Assembly (NCBI RefSeq): GCF_014269185.2
Contig: NZ_JABWRZ020000001.1
Location: 1,575,001-1,639,000, forward strand
Source: Pseudomonas oryzicola
Lineage (GTDB): Bacteria > Pseudomonadota > Gammaproteobacteria > Pseudomonadales > Pseudomonadaceae
Direction of reading: 5' to 3'
DNA length: 64,000 nt
The notes beneath the pieces were generated by a model, which was not told the origin of the DNA, searched no databases, and saw only the letters and a program-made list of their open reading frames with translations. Each line of letters starts with the position of its first letter. Within the stretch, counting starts at the first letter, position 1. Positions 55,536 to 63,631 of this stretch are shown here, in pieces. A program made the translations under genes and the position numbers.

Positions 55536-55961
55536 ATGAGCAGCACAGCCGAAACCGAGATCCACCAACTGATCGCGCGCTGGATGCAGGCCGTACGCGA
55601 CCGCGACATCCCCAGCATCATCGCTCCTTATGCCGACGACATCGTAGCCTTCGATGCCATCCAGGCCCTGCAATTCAAAGGCAAGGCCAATTACCAGGCG
55701 CACTGGGAAATGTGCATGGGCTTGTGTACCGGCCCGATGGTCTTCGAACTCGCCGAACTCACCGTGCATGCCGCTGATGACCTGGCCCTGGCCCACTGGC
55801 TGAATCGCTGTGGCCCGGCCGACAACGAAAGCCAGTGCGGCTTCATGCGCGCCACCGTAGGCTATCGTCGTCAGGGCGGCCAGTGGCAGGTAATCCATGA
55901 ACACTGGTCGGCGCCATTCGACATGCAGACCCAGAAAGCGCTGTTCGATCTCAAACCCTGA
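55536..55961 (+). CDS. SnoaL-like/DUF4440 (nuclear transport factor 2 fold) protein
   Basis: This 141-residue protein has the NTF2-like fold of the SnoaL/ketosteroid isomerase group. It starts with ETEIHQLIARWMQAVRDRDIPSI, followed by YADDIVAFDAIQALQFKGKA and the closing QGGQWQVIHEHWSAPFD. GGAGGAA precedes the ATG. It is the first gene of a four-gene operon ending in an ECF42-type sigma factor; small NTF2-like proteins often accompany these sigma factors. The ligand or reaction is unknown. Confidence 0.88.
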   Translation: MSSTAETEIHQLIARWMQAVRDRDIPSIIAPYADDIVAFDAIQALQFKGKANYQAHWEMCMGLCTGPMVFELAELTVHAADDLALAHWLNRCGPADNESQCGFMRATVGYRRQGGQWQVIHEHWSAPFDMQTQKALFDLKP

Positions 55962-56004
55962 GTGGTTATCGCCAAACGTACGTTGCCAATACCTGGAGGC
56001 GACC

Positions 56005-56349
56005 ATGAAATACCTGTGCCTGGTCTATTGTGACGAGGGGCTGCTGCACAGCCTGCCCGACAGCCCGGAAGACGCCGAATGCATGGCGTACGCCGAATCC
56101 ATCCAGGGCTCCGGGCGAATGCTGGCGGCCGAAGCGCTGAAGTCGGTGCAGACCGCCACCACGGTGCGCATGCGCAACGGCCAGATGAGCCTGACCGATG
56201 GCCCGTTCGCCGAGACCAAGGAGCAACTGGCCGGCTTCTACCTGGTGGAGGCCCGCGACCTGAACGAGGCGCTGAACATCGCCAAGGGCATCCCCGCTGC
56301 GCGGGTTGGCAGTGTCGAGGTGCGGCCAGTGCGTGAACTGCAACCCTGA
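56005..56349 (+). CDS. YciI/DGPF domain protein
   Basis: This 114-residue YCII-superfamily protein has the motif LTDGPFAETKEQLAGFYLVEA near residue 62, the DGPF signature after which the group is named. DGPF proteins co-occur with ECF42 sigma factors, and this gene sits in such an operon. I chose the ATG at 56005 with GGAGG 5 nt upstream; the frame is open further 5' but that stretch overlaps the preceding gene. The biochemical role is unknown. Confidence 0.9.
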   Translation: MKYLCLVYCDEGLLHSLPDSPEDAECMAYAESIQGSGRMLAAEALKSVQTATTVRMRNGQMSLTDGPFAETKEQLAGFYLVEARDLNEALNIAKGIPAARVGSVEVRPVRELQP

Positions 56350-56369
56350 CAGCGACGGAGAGCCTGAGC

Positions 56370-56855
56370 ATGACCCTTGCACTGCCTGCGCAAGCGCAAC
56401 ACGAATTGTCCATCAGCCGCCTGATCGACGCGCCACCGGCCAAGGTGTTCCGCGCCTGGACCGAACCCCAGTGGTTGATGCAGTGGTGGGGCCCGCACGG
56501 CATGACCACCCCGGAGTGCGAGATGCAGTTGTGGCCCGGTGGCCTGTTCCGCACCCTGATGCGCGCGCCGGACGGCAGCGAGTACCCGAACCTGGGCGTG
56601 TTCCTGGAAATTGCCGCGCCGCGCCGGTTGGTGTTTACCGATGCCTTCAACCCGGGCTGGGTGCCGTCGGACAAGGCCTTCATGACCGCCGTGATCAGTT
56701 TTGACGAGGAGCAGGGCAAGACCCGCTACACCGCCCGTGCCTGGCACTGGAACGCCACCGACTGCCGTGCCCATGAGGAGATGGGTTTCCACCAGGGGTG
56801 GGGTGAAAGCCTGGACCGGCTGGTGGAGGTGGTGACCCAGCGGATGCCGGACTGA
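56370..56855 (+). CDS. SRPBCC/AHSA1-family protein
   Basis: This 161-residue member of the activator-of-Hsp90-like (AHSA1) START/SRPBCC family shows SISRLIDAPPAKVFRAWTEP near the start, WWGPHGMTTPECEMQLWPGG near residue 38, and the C-terminal GWGESLDRLVEVV. The fold binds hydrophobic ligands, but the ligand here is unknown. The stop and the sigma factor start share one base (TGATG), so the two are translationally coupled within the ECF42 operon. Confidence 0.9.
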   Translation: MTLALPAQAQHELSISRLIDAPPAKVFRAWTEPQWLMQWWGPHGMTTPECEMQLWPGGLFRTLMRAPDGSEYPNLGVFLEIAAPRRLVFTDAFNPGWVPSDKAFMTAVISFDEEQGKTRYTARAWHWNATDCRAHEEMGFHQGWGESLDRLVEVVTQRMPD

Positions 56856-58093
56856 TGAGGGCCGTGGCGCAGGTGCGCGCCGAAGTCGAGGCGGTCTACC
56901 GGCAAGAGTCGCGCCGCATCCTGGCGACGCTGATCCGCCTGTTGGGCGACTTCGACCTGGCCGAGGAGGCCATGCATGATGCCTTCTTCATCGCGGTCGA
57001 GCGCTGGCAGCGCGACGGCATACCCGCCAACCCACGGGCGTGGCTGGTTTCCACCGGGCGCTTCAAGGCCATCGATGCGCTGCGCCGACGTGCCCGTTTC
57101 GACCGCTCACAGGCAGACCTGAGCATGCTGCTCGAAGGCCAGGTGCAGGATCCCAGTGAAGAAGAATTGCTGGCGGACGACCGCCTGCGGCTGATCTTTA
57201 CCTGCTGCCACCCGGCGTTGTCTGCCGATGCCCAGGTACCGCTGACCCTGCGCGAAGTCTGCGACCTGACCACCGAGCAGATCGCCCGTGCCTTCCTGCA
57301 AAGCCCGGCCACCATCGCCCAGCGCATCGTGCGTGCCAAGGCCAAGATCCGCGATGCCGGCATTCCCTATCAGGTGCCGGAACTGAGCGAGCTGCCTGAG
57401 CGCCTGGAAAGCGTGCTACGCGTGATCTACCTGGTGTTCAACGAAGGCTATTCGGCGTCGTCGGGCGAAGCGTTGTTGCAGCAGGAGCTGAGTGACGAGG
57501 CCATTCGCCTGGCGCGCCTGCTGGTGCAGTTGCTGCCCGACCCGGAGGCGGTCGGCCTGCTGGCCTTGATGCTGCTTCAAGCGTCCCGGCAGCGGGCGCG
57601 TACCGATCGCCAGGGCAATCTGGTGGTGCTGGAGCAGCAGGACCGCAGCCTGTGGGACCAACGGCGCATTGCCGAAGGTTGCGAACTGGTGCGCCAGGCC
57701 CTGCAAAGCCGGGCGTTCGGCGCCTATACCGTGCAGGCGGCGATTGCGGCAGTGCATGCCGAAGCGGCCACGGCCGAGGACACCGACTGGGTCGAGATTG
57801 TCGGGCTGTATGATGTCTTGCAGCGGCATTGGCCGTCGGCCGTGGTGGCGTTGAACCGGGCGGTGGCGCTGGCGAAGCGGGACGGGCCGGAAGTTGGCCT
57901 GCGGGAAATCGAAGGGATTCTGGCGCGGGGTGAACTGCAGGATTACCACCTGGCGCATGCGGCGCGGGCCGAGCTGCATTACCAACTGGGGCAAGTGGAG
58001 CAAGCGCGTGCGGCCTGGCGGCAGGCACTGGCGCTGGCCCGGCAGGAGCCGGAACGGCGCCATATCGAGCGGCGTTTACACGCCACTGATTGA
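56855..58093 (+). CDS. ECF42-type RNA polymerase sigma factor with C-terminal TPR-like extension
   Basis: This 412-residue extracytoplasmic-function sigma factor is about twice the usual length. Region 2 is seen in RRILATLIRLLGDFDLAEEAM to AWLVSTGRFKAIDALRRRARF. Region 4 is in LTLREVCDLTTEQIARAFLQ and AQRIVRAKAKIRDAGIPY. The C-terminal half (from LPERLESVLRVIYLVFNEGY to the end) is helical and TPR-like, the hallmark of ECF42. No anti-sigma factor gene is nearby; in this group the C-terminal extension is thought to regulate activity. The operon promoter matches the ECF42 target. Confidence 0.93.
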   Translation: MRAVAQVRAEVEAVYRQESRRILATLIRLLGDFDLAEEAMHDAFFIAVERWQRDGIPANPRAWLVSTGRFKAIDALRRRARFDRSQADLSMLLEGQVQDPSEEELLADDRLRLIFTCCHPALSADAQVPLTLREVCDLTTEQIARAFLQSPATIAQRIVRAKAKIRDAGIPYQVPELSELPERLESVLRVIYLVFNEGYSASSGEALLQQELSDEAIRLARLLVQLLPDPEAVGLLALMLLQASRQRARTDRQGNLVVLEQQDRSLWDQRRIAEGCELVRQALQSRAFGAYTVQAAIAAVHAEAATAEDTDWVEIVGLYDVLQRHWPSAVVALNRAVALAKRDGPEVGLREIEGILARGELQDYHLAHAARAELHYQLGQVEQARAAWRQALALARQEPERRHIERRLHATD

Positions 58094-58152
58094 CGTTGGC
58101 AGTCCCGGCCCTGGCTTGCCGGCTACAGGGCCAATACTGCCTGCATCACTGT

Positions 58153-58623
58153 TCAGCTAGCGACAAAATTCGGCGGCGACACCAGCTCGACGGTCTGCTG
58201 CTTGCGCGGCGCCAGGATCTCGGCCTCACCCTCGACCACCAGTTCATCGTTCTGGTTGTACACATTGGTGGCGATACGCACCTTGAACTTGGGCAGCTTC
58301 TCGAGGATTTCCAGGCGCACGGTCAGGGTGTCGCCAATCTTCACCGGCTTCTGGAAGCTCATTTGCTGGCCCAGGTAGATGGTGCCAGGGCCGGGCAGGG
58401 TGCAGGCCACCGCAGCGCTGATCAGCGCGCCGCTGAACATGCCGTGGGCAATGCGCTCGCGGAACATGCTCTTGGCGGCGAACTCGGCATCCAGGTGCAC
58501 CGGGTTATGGTCGCCGGACATCGCGGCGAACAGCTGGATATCACGTTCTTCAACGGACTTCTTGTATTCGGCCTTCTGACCGACTTCGAGGGCTTCGTAG
58601 GGCGTGTTGCTGACCTGGGTCAT
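58153..58623 (-). CDS. phaJ1: MaoC-like (R)-specific enoyl-CoA hydratase, PhaJ1-type
   Basis: This 156-residue hot-dog-fold hydratase of the MaoC family has the catalytic motif AAMSGDHNPVHLDAEFA near residue 33 (Asp and His dyad) and RIAHGMFSGALISAAVA following. PhaJ1-type enzymes feed (R)-3-hydroxyacyl-CoA from beta-oxidation into polyhydroxyalkanoate synthesis. The gene order with the hydrolase and two fadD genes matches that around phaJ1 in P. aeruginosa as I remember it. I chose the ATG at 58623 with AAGGAAG upstream; the in-frame extension to 58869 overlaps the next gene. Confidence 0.85.
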   Translation of the reverse strand: MTQVSNTPYEALEVGQKAEYKKSVEERDIQLFAAMSGDHNPVHLDAEFAAKSMFRERIAHGMFSGALISAAVACTLPGPGTIYLGQQMSFQKPVKIGDTLTVRLEILEKLPKFKVRIATNVYNQNDELVVEGEAEILAPRKQQTVELVSPPNFVAS

Positions 58624-58657
58624 CGGGGCTTCCTTAGGGGGCGGGCGAGGGCGCCTA

Positions 58658-59602
58658 TCATTCGCTGCGGGCAGGCCGGCCAAGGGCCAGCGCCTGTTCG
58701 AGCCAGGCGAGAATATCGCCGGTGACCTCGTCTCGATTGAGTTCGTTGAGCACTTCATGCCGCGCGTCGGGGTAGACGCGCAGCTGTACATGTCGATTGC
58801 CGGTCGCGCGCAAGGCATCGGCCAGATGGGTGAGACGCTTGCCGGCACTGACCGGATCACATTCACCACCGATCACCAGCAGCGGCAGGTTTGGATCGAT
58901 CTGCGCGAGGTTACCCGGCTGGCTGATCTGCGCCAAGCCTTGCAGCAGGTCGAGCCACAACTGGTTGCTGCAGCGAAAGCCGCATAACGGGTCGTTGACG
59001 TACAGGTCGACCTGCGCCGGGTCGCGGCTGAGCCAGTCGAAGGCCGTGCGGTTGGGCTTGAAGGCCTTGTTGAACGAGCCGAACGACAACCACTCGATCA
59101 GCGCGCTCTTGCCCAGCGGCCCCTGGCGCCAGGCCTCCAGCCGGGCAATCAGCCGCGCCACGCGGTACAGCATCGCCGGCTGGTAGTTGGAGCCACTGAG
59201 GATCGCCCCGTGCAGGCTGCCGCTGTGGTGCAGCAGGTAGGCCTGGGCGATGTAGCTGCCCATGCTGTGGCCAAACAGGAATAAAGGCGTGCACGGGTAC
59301 TGCTGGCCGATGTGCTGGGCCAGTAGCCCAAGGTCATTGACCACGGCATCCCAGCCATGATGACGGGCGAACAGGCCGAGGCTGCCCAGTTCGGCAGTGC
59401 GTCCATGGCCGCGCTGGTCGGCGGCGATCAGGGCAAAGCCAGCCTCGCTGAGTGCCTCGCCCAGCGGCTGGTAGCGCCCGGCATGCTCGGCCATGCCGTG
59501 GGCCAGCAACACCACGGCCTTGACCGGCGTGGCCGGCAGCCACTGGTGCACGTACAGGCTGCAGTGCTCGCTGGCAGGCAGCCAGAAGGCGTCGTGAGGC
59601 AT
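58658..59602 (-). CDS. Alpha/beta hydrolase, lysophospholipase/monoglyceride lipase-like
   Basis: This 314-residue alpha/beta hydrolase has the nucleophile elbow FGHSMGS near residue 114, the oxyanion region LLAHGMAEHAGRY near 33-45, and the late acid and His regions VIGGECDPVSAG and YPDARHEVLNE. It resembles bacterial lysophospholipases and monoglyceride lipases; release of fatty acids would fit the neighbouring fadD and phaJ1-type genes. I chose the ATG at 59602 with AAGGAC upstream, ending just before the divergent fadD2 promoter region. It probably forms an operon with the MaoC gene 34 bp downstream. Confidence 0.88.
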   Translation of the reverse strand: MPHDAFWLPASEHCSLYVHQWLPATPVKAVVLLAHGMAEHAGRYQPLGEALSEAGFALIAADQRGHGRTAELGSLGLFARHHGWDAVVNDLGLLAQHIGQQYPCTPLFLFGHSMGSYIAQAYLLHHSGSLHGAILSGSNYQPAMLYRVARLIARLEAWRQGPLGKSALIEWLSFGSFNKAFKPNRTAFDWLSRDPAQVDLYVNDPLCGFRCSNQLWLDLLQGLAQISQPGNLAQIDPNLPLLVIGGECDPVSAGKRLTHLADALRATGNRHVQLRVYPDARHEVLNELNRDEVTGDILAWLEQALALGRPARSE

Positions 59603-59821
59603 GGCGGGTCCTTGTGCGCACGGGTACTCGAACAGTGTATGCACAACCGGCCGGATTGCAGGAAGGGCACAAATAAGATTCACAATGTTAATGGCGGCAC
59701 TTGGCGTATATGCCACCTCGGGCTTACCTGTTAACGTCGGATCAACGCCTTTTCGCTTTCGGGCGGGCAGGTAACAGGACGACAGGACACTCAGCAGGTC
59801 CAGGTAGAGGAACAATAATAA

Positions 59822-61510
59822 ATGCAAGCCGACTTCTGGAACGACAAGCGCCCGGCAGGCGTGCCTTCCACCCTCGATCTCAATGCCTACGCCTCGGTCG
59901 TCGAGGTGTTCGAACGCTCTTGCAAGCGCTTTGCCGACCGCCCGGCCTTCAGCAACCTCGGCGTGACCCTGACCTACGCGGACCTGGAGCGCCATTCGGC
60001 GGCCTTCGCCGCCTGGCTGCAGCAACACACCGACCTCAAGCCGGGTGACCGCATCGCGGTACAGATGCCCAACGTGCTGCAGTACCCCATCGCCGTGTTC
60101 GGCGCCCTGCGGGCGGGCCTGATCGTGGTCAACACCAACCCGTTGTACACCGCCCGCGAGATGCGCCACCAGTTCACCGACAGCGGCGCGCGTGCGCTGG
60201 TATACCTGAACATGTTCGGCAAGCACGTGCAGGAGGTACTGCCGGATACCGGCATCGAGTACCTGATCGAAGCCAAGATGGGCGACATGCTGCCGACCGC
60301 CAAGGGTTGGCTGGTCAACACCGTGGTCGACAAGCTGAAGAAGATGGTACCGGCCTACCGGCTGCCCCAGGCGGTAGCGTTCAAGCAGGTGTTGCGCCAG
60401 GGCCGCGAACTGTCACCCAGGCCGGTGCCGCTGAGCCTGGACGACATTGCCGTGTTGCAATACACCGGCGGTACCACTGGCCTGGCCAAGGGGGCCATGC
60501 TCACCCACGGCAACCTGGTGGCCAACATGCTGCAGGTGCTGGCTTGCTTCTCGCAGCACGGGCCGGACGGGCAGAAGCTGATCAAGGAAGGCCAGGAGGT
60601 GATGATCGCGCCACTGCCGCTGTACCATATCTACGCCTTCACCGCGAATTGCATGTGCATGATGGTCACCGGCAACCACAACGTGCTGATCACCAACCCA
60701 CGGGATATCCCCGGCTTCATCAAGGAGCTGGGCAAGTGGCGGTTCACTGGGCTGCTGGGCCTGAATACCCTGTTCGTCGCGCTGATGAACCACCCGGGCT
60801 TCAGCCAGCTGGATTTCTCGGCGCTGAAAGTCACCAACTCGGGCGGTACTGCGCTGGTCAAGGCCACTGCCGAGCGCTGGGAGAGCCTGACCGGCTGCCG
60901 CATCGTCGAAGGCTACGGCCTGACCGAAACCTCGCCGGTGGCCAGCACCAACCCCTATGGCCAGCTGGCGCGCCTGGGCACGGTGGGCATCCCGGTGGTG
61001 GGCACCGCCTTCAAGGTGATCGACGATGACGGCAACGAGCTGCCGTTGGGTGAGCGCGGCGAGTTGTGCATCAAGGGGCCGCAGGTGATGAAGGGCTACT
61101 GGCAGCAACCCGAGGCCACCGCCCAGGCTCTGGACGCGGAAGGCTGGTTCAAGACCGGCGATATTGCGGTGATCGACCCGGACGGCTTCACCCGCATCGT
61201 CGACCGCAAGAAGGACATGATCATCGTCTCCGGTTTCAATGTGTACCCCAACGAGATCGAGGACGTGGTCATGGGCCACCCCAAGGTGGCCAACTGCGCA
61301 GCCATTGGCGTGCCGGACGAACGTTCCGGCGAGGCGGTGAAGCTGTTCGTGGTGGCGCGCGAGGGCGGGGTGAGCGTGGAAGAGCTCAAGGCGTTCTGCA
61401 AGGCCAACTTCACCGGCTACAAGGTGCCCAAGCACATCGTGTTGCGCGACGCCTTGCCGATGACGCCGGTGGGCAAGATCCTGCGGCGGGAGCTGCGCGA
61501 TATAGCTTGA
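59822..61510 (+). CDS. fadD2: Long-chain acyl-CoA synthetase FadD2
   Basis: This 562-residue acyl-CoA ligase activates fatty acids with ATP and CoA for beta-oxidation. The AMP-binding motif YTGGTTGLAKGAMLTHGN is near residue 215; EGYGLTETSP near 365; and the C-terminal GWFKTGDIAVID and RKKDMIIVSGFNVYPNE with the catalytic Lys region. It is one of a tandem pair with fadD1 downstream, about 300 bp apart. By position it is fadD2 of the fluorescent pseudomonads. GAGGAA precedes the start at some distance. Confidence 0.92.
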   Translation: MQADFWNDKRPAGVPSTLDLNAYASVVEVFERSCKRFADRPAFSNLGVTLTYADLERHSAAFAAWLQQHTDLKPGDRIAVQMPNVLQYPIAVFGALRAGLIVVNTNPLYTAREMRHQFTDSGARALVYLNMFGKHVQEVLPDTGIEYLIEAKMGDMLPTAKGWLVNTVVDKLKKMVPAYRLPQAVAFKQVLRQGRELSPRPVPLSLDDIAVLQYTGGTTGLAKGAMLTHGNLVANMLQVLACFSQHGPDGQKLIKEGQEVMIAPLPLYHIYAFTANCMCMMVTGNHNVLITNPRDIPGFIKELGKWRFTGLLGLNTLFVALMNHPGFSQLDFSALKVTNSGGTALVKATAERWESLTGCRIVEGYGLTETSPVASTNPYGQLARLGTVGIPVVGTAFKVIDDDGNELPLGERGELCIKGPQVMKGYWQQPEATAQALDAEGWFKTGDIAVIDPDGFTRIVDRKKDMIIVSGFNVYPNEIEDVVMGHPKVANCAAIGVPDERSGEAVKLFVVAREGGVSVEELKAFCKANFTGYKVPKHIVLRDALPMTPVGKILRRELRDIA

Positions 61511-61525
61511 TACCGGGTTGGCTTG

Positions 61526-61545
61526 TTCGCGGGCTTGCCCGCGAA
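61526..61545. repeat. REP half-palindrome after fadD2
   Basis: The 9-bp stem TTCGCGGGC / GCCCGCGAA with a 2-nt loop lies 16 bp after the fadD2 stop. It is a common P. putida palindrome and may limit transcription of fadD2 into fadD1. Confidence 0.6.
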
Positions 61546-61609
61546 TGCCGTGAAACCGCTCTAACAGGCTATCTACAGCCCGATCTGCGACATTTTGGAT
61601 AAATACTCT

Positions 61610-61643
61610 AAAAATGACTTGTATTGTTCATTGAGTCATTTTT
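61610..61643. promoter_or_regulatory. 10-bp perfect inverted repeat upstream of fadD1
   Basis: AAAAATGACT and AGTCATTTTT flank a 14-nt loop about 165 bp upstream of the fadD1 start. Flanking A and T runs would make it a weak bidirectional terminator, but the long AT-rich arms also fit a regulator-binding site. It does not match the PsrA box of fatty-acid genes as I know it. Confidence 0.5.
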
Positions 61644-61806
61644 GTGACTGCAAGGCCTGTTTTGGCCCCTAGGCGACCCCAGGTAAAGCTGATACTCTCG
61701 GCCCGCTTTCAGATGATCCGGTTTGCAACGAGCCGTCATCTCATATCAATAATAAGCGCATCGACGCGTGAATCGAACTTCGCTGTTGCTGAAGGAGTGG
61801 GCTTCC

Positions 61807-63504
61807 ATGATCGAACATTTTTGGAAGGATAAGTACCCAGCCGGGATTACGGCGGAAATCAATCCTGACGAATTCCCCAATATCCAGGCGGTACTCAAGC
61901 AATCCTGCCAACGCTTTGCCGATAAACCGGCCTTTAGCAACCTGGGCAAGACTATCACTTATGGCGAGCTGTATGCGCTGTCGGGGGCGTTTGCCGCCTG
62001 GCTGCAGCAGCATACCGACCTCAAGCCGGGTGACCGGATTGCCGTGCAGCTGCCCAACGTACTGCAATACCCGGTGGCGGTGTTCGGCGCCATGCGTGCC
62101 GGGCTGATCGTGGTCAACACCAACCCGCTGTACACCGCGCGGGAGATGGAACACCAGTTCAACGACTCCGGCGCCAAGGCCCTGGTGTGCCTGGCCAACA
62201 TGGCCCACCTGGCCGAGAAAGTGGTGCCCAAGACCCAGGTCAGGCATGTCATCGTCACCGAAGTGGCCGACCTGCTGCCACCACTCAAGCGCCTGCTGAT
62301 CAACAGCGTGATCAAGTACGTGAAGAAGATGGTGCCGGCCTATCACCTGCCGCGTGCCATACGTTTCAACGATGCGCTGGCGCTGGGCAAGGGCCAGCCA
62401 GTGACCGAGGCCAACCCGCAGGCCAATGACGTGGCGGTGCTGCAATATACCGGTGGCACTACCGGCGTGGCCAAGGGCGCGATGCTGACCCACCGCAACC
62501 TGGTGGCCAACATGCTGCAGTGCCGGGCACTGATGGGCGCTAACCTGCACGAAGGTTGCGAAATCCTCATCACCCCGTTGCCGCTGTACCACATCTACGC
62601 CTTTACCTTCCATTGCATGGCGATGATGCTGATCGGCAACCACAACGTGCTGATCAGCAACCCGCGTGACCTGCCGGCGATGGTCAAGGAACTGGGCAAG
62701 TGGAAGTTCAGTGGCTTCGTCGGCCTCAACACGCTGTTCGTTGCCCTGTGCAACAACGAGGCGTTCCGTGCCCTGGATTTCTCCGCGCTGAAGATCACCC
62801 TGTCCGGTGGCATGGCCCTGCAACTGAGCGTGGCCGAGCGCTGGAAGGCTGTGACCGGTTGCGCCATCTGCGAAGGTTACGGCATGACCGAGACCAGCCC
62901 GGTGGCCGCGGTGAACCCGTCGGAGGCCAACCAGGTCGGCACTATCGGTATCCCGGTACCCTCGACCCTGTGCAAGGTGATCGATGACGCGGGCAACGAA
63001 CTGCCGTTGGGCGAGGTGGGCGAGCTGTGCATCAAGGGCCCGCAGGTGATGAAGGGTTACTGGCAGCGCGAGGACGCCACGGCCGAGATCCTCGACAGCG
63101 AGGGCTGGCTGAAGACTGGCGACATCGCCGTGATCCAGCCGGACGGCTACATGCGCATCGTCGACCGCAAGAAGGACATGATCCTGGTCTCGGGCTTCAA
63201 CGTGTACCCCAACGAGCTGGAAGACGTGCTGGCGGCCCTGCCGGGCGTGTTGCAGTGCGCGGCCATCGGGGTGCCGGACGAGAAGTCGGGCGAGGTGATC
63301 AAGGTGTTCATCGTGGTCAAGCCGGGCATGACCGTGACCAAGGAGCAGGTGATGGAGCACATGCGCGCCAACGTTACCGGCTACAAGGTACCGCGCCAGA
63401 TCGAGTTCCGCGACGCGCTGCCGACCACCAACGTGGGCAAGATCCTGCGCCGTGAGCTGCGTGATGAAGAGCTGAAGAAGCAGGGCCTGAAGAAGATCGC
63501 CTGA
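61807..63504 (+). CDS. fadD1: Long-chain acyl-CoA synthetase FadD1
   Basis: This 565-residue acyl-CoA ligase is paralogous to FadD2 and closely similar along its length. It has YTGGTTGVAKGAMLTHRN near residue 218, EGYGMTETSPVAA near 362, GWLKTGDIAVIQ, and RKKDMILVSGFNVYPNELED near 460. It activates exogenous long-chain fatty acids for beta-oxidation at the inner membrane. I chose the ATG at 61807 with AAGGAG about 10 nt upstream; the GTG at 61768 is in frame but lies upstream of that ribosome-binding site. A REP pair follows the stop. Confidence 0.93.
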   Translation: MIEHFWKDKYPAGITAEINPDEFPNIQAVLKQSCQRFADKPAFSNLGKTITYGELYALSGAFAAWLQQHTDLKPGDRIAVQLPNVLQYPVAVFGAMRAGLIVVNTNPLYTAREMEHQFNDSGAKALVCLANMAHLAEKVVPKTQVRHVIVTEVADLLPPLKRLLINSVIKYVKKMVPAYHLPRAIRFNDALALGKGQPVTEANPQANDVAVLQYTGGTTGVAKGAMLTHRNLVANMLQCRALMGANLHEGCEILITPLPLYHIYAFTFHCMAMMLIGNHNVLISNPRDLPAMVKELGKWKFSGFVGLNTLFVALCNNEAFRALDFSALKITLSGGMALQLSVAERWKAVTGCAICEGYGMTETSPVAAVNPSEANQVGTIGIPVPSTLCKVIDDAGNELPLGEVGELCIKGPQVMKGYWQREDATAEILDSEGWLKTGDIAVIQPDGYMRIVDRKKDMILVSGFNVYPNELEDVLAALPGVLQCAAIGVPDEKSGEVIKVFIVVKPGMTVTKEQVMEHMRANVTGYKVPRQIEFRDALPTTNVGKILRRELRDEELKKQGLKKIA

Positions 63505-63530
63505 TCTTCTGAATCTCTGCTGGCTTTACC

Positions 63531-63625
63531 GACCTCTTCGCGGGTAAACCCGCTCCCACAGGTTCTGTGCAACTCTCAAGGGTTGTGCAATACCTGTGGG
63601 AGCGGGTTTACCCGCGAAGAGGCCG
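63531..63625. repeat. REP palindrome pair (REPIN-like), inverted
   Basis: CTCTTCGCGGGTAAACCCGC and its inverted counterpart ending CCCGCGAAGAGG lie about 40 bp apart, between the convergent fadD1 and the FAD oxidoreductase gene. Loop bases match the pair at 49371. Confidence 0.85.
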
Positions 63626-63631
63626 GTAAAA

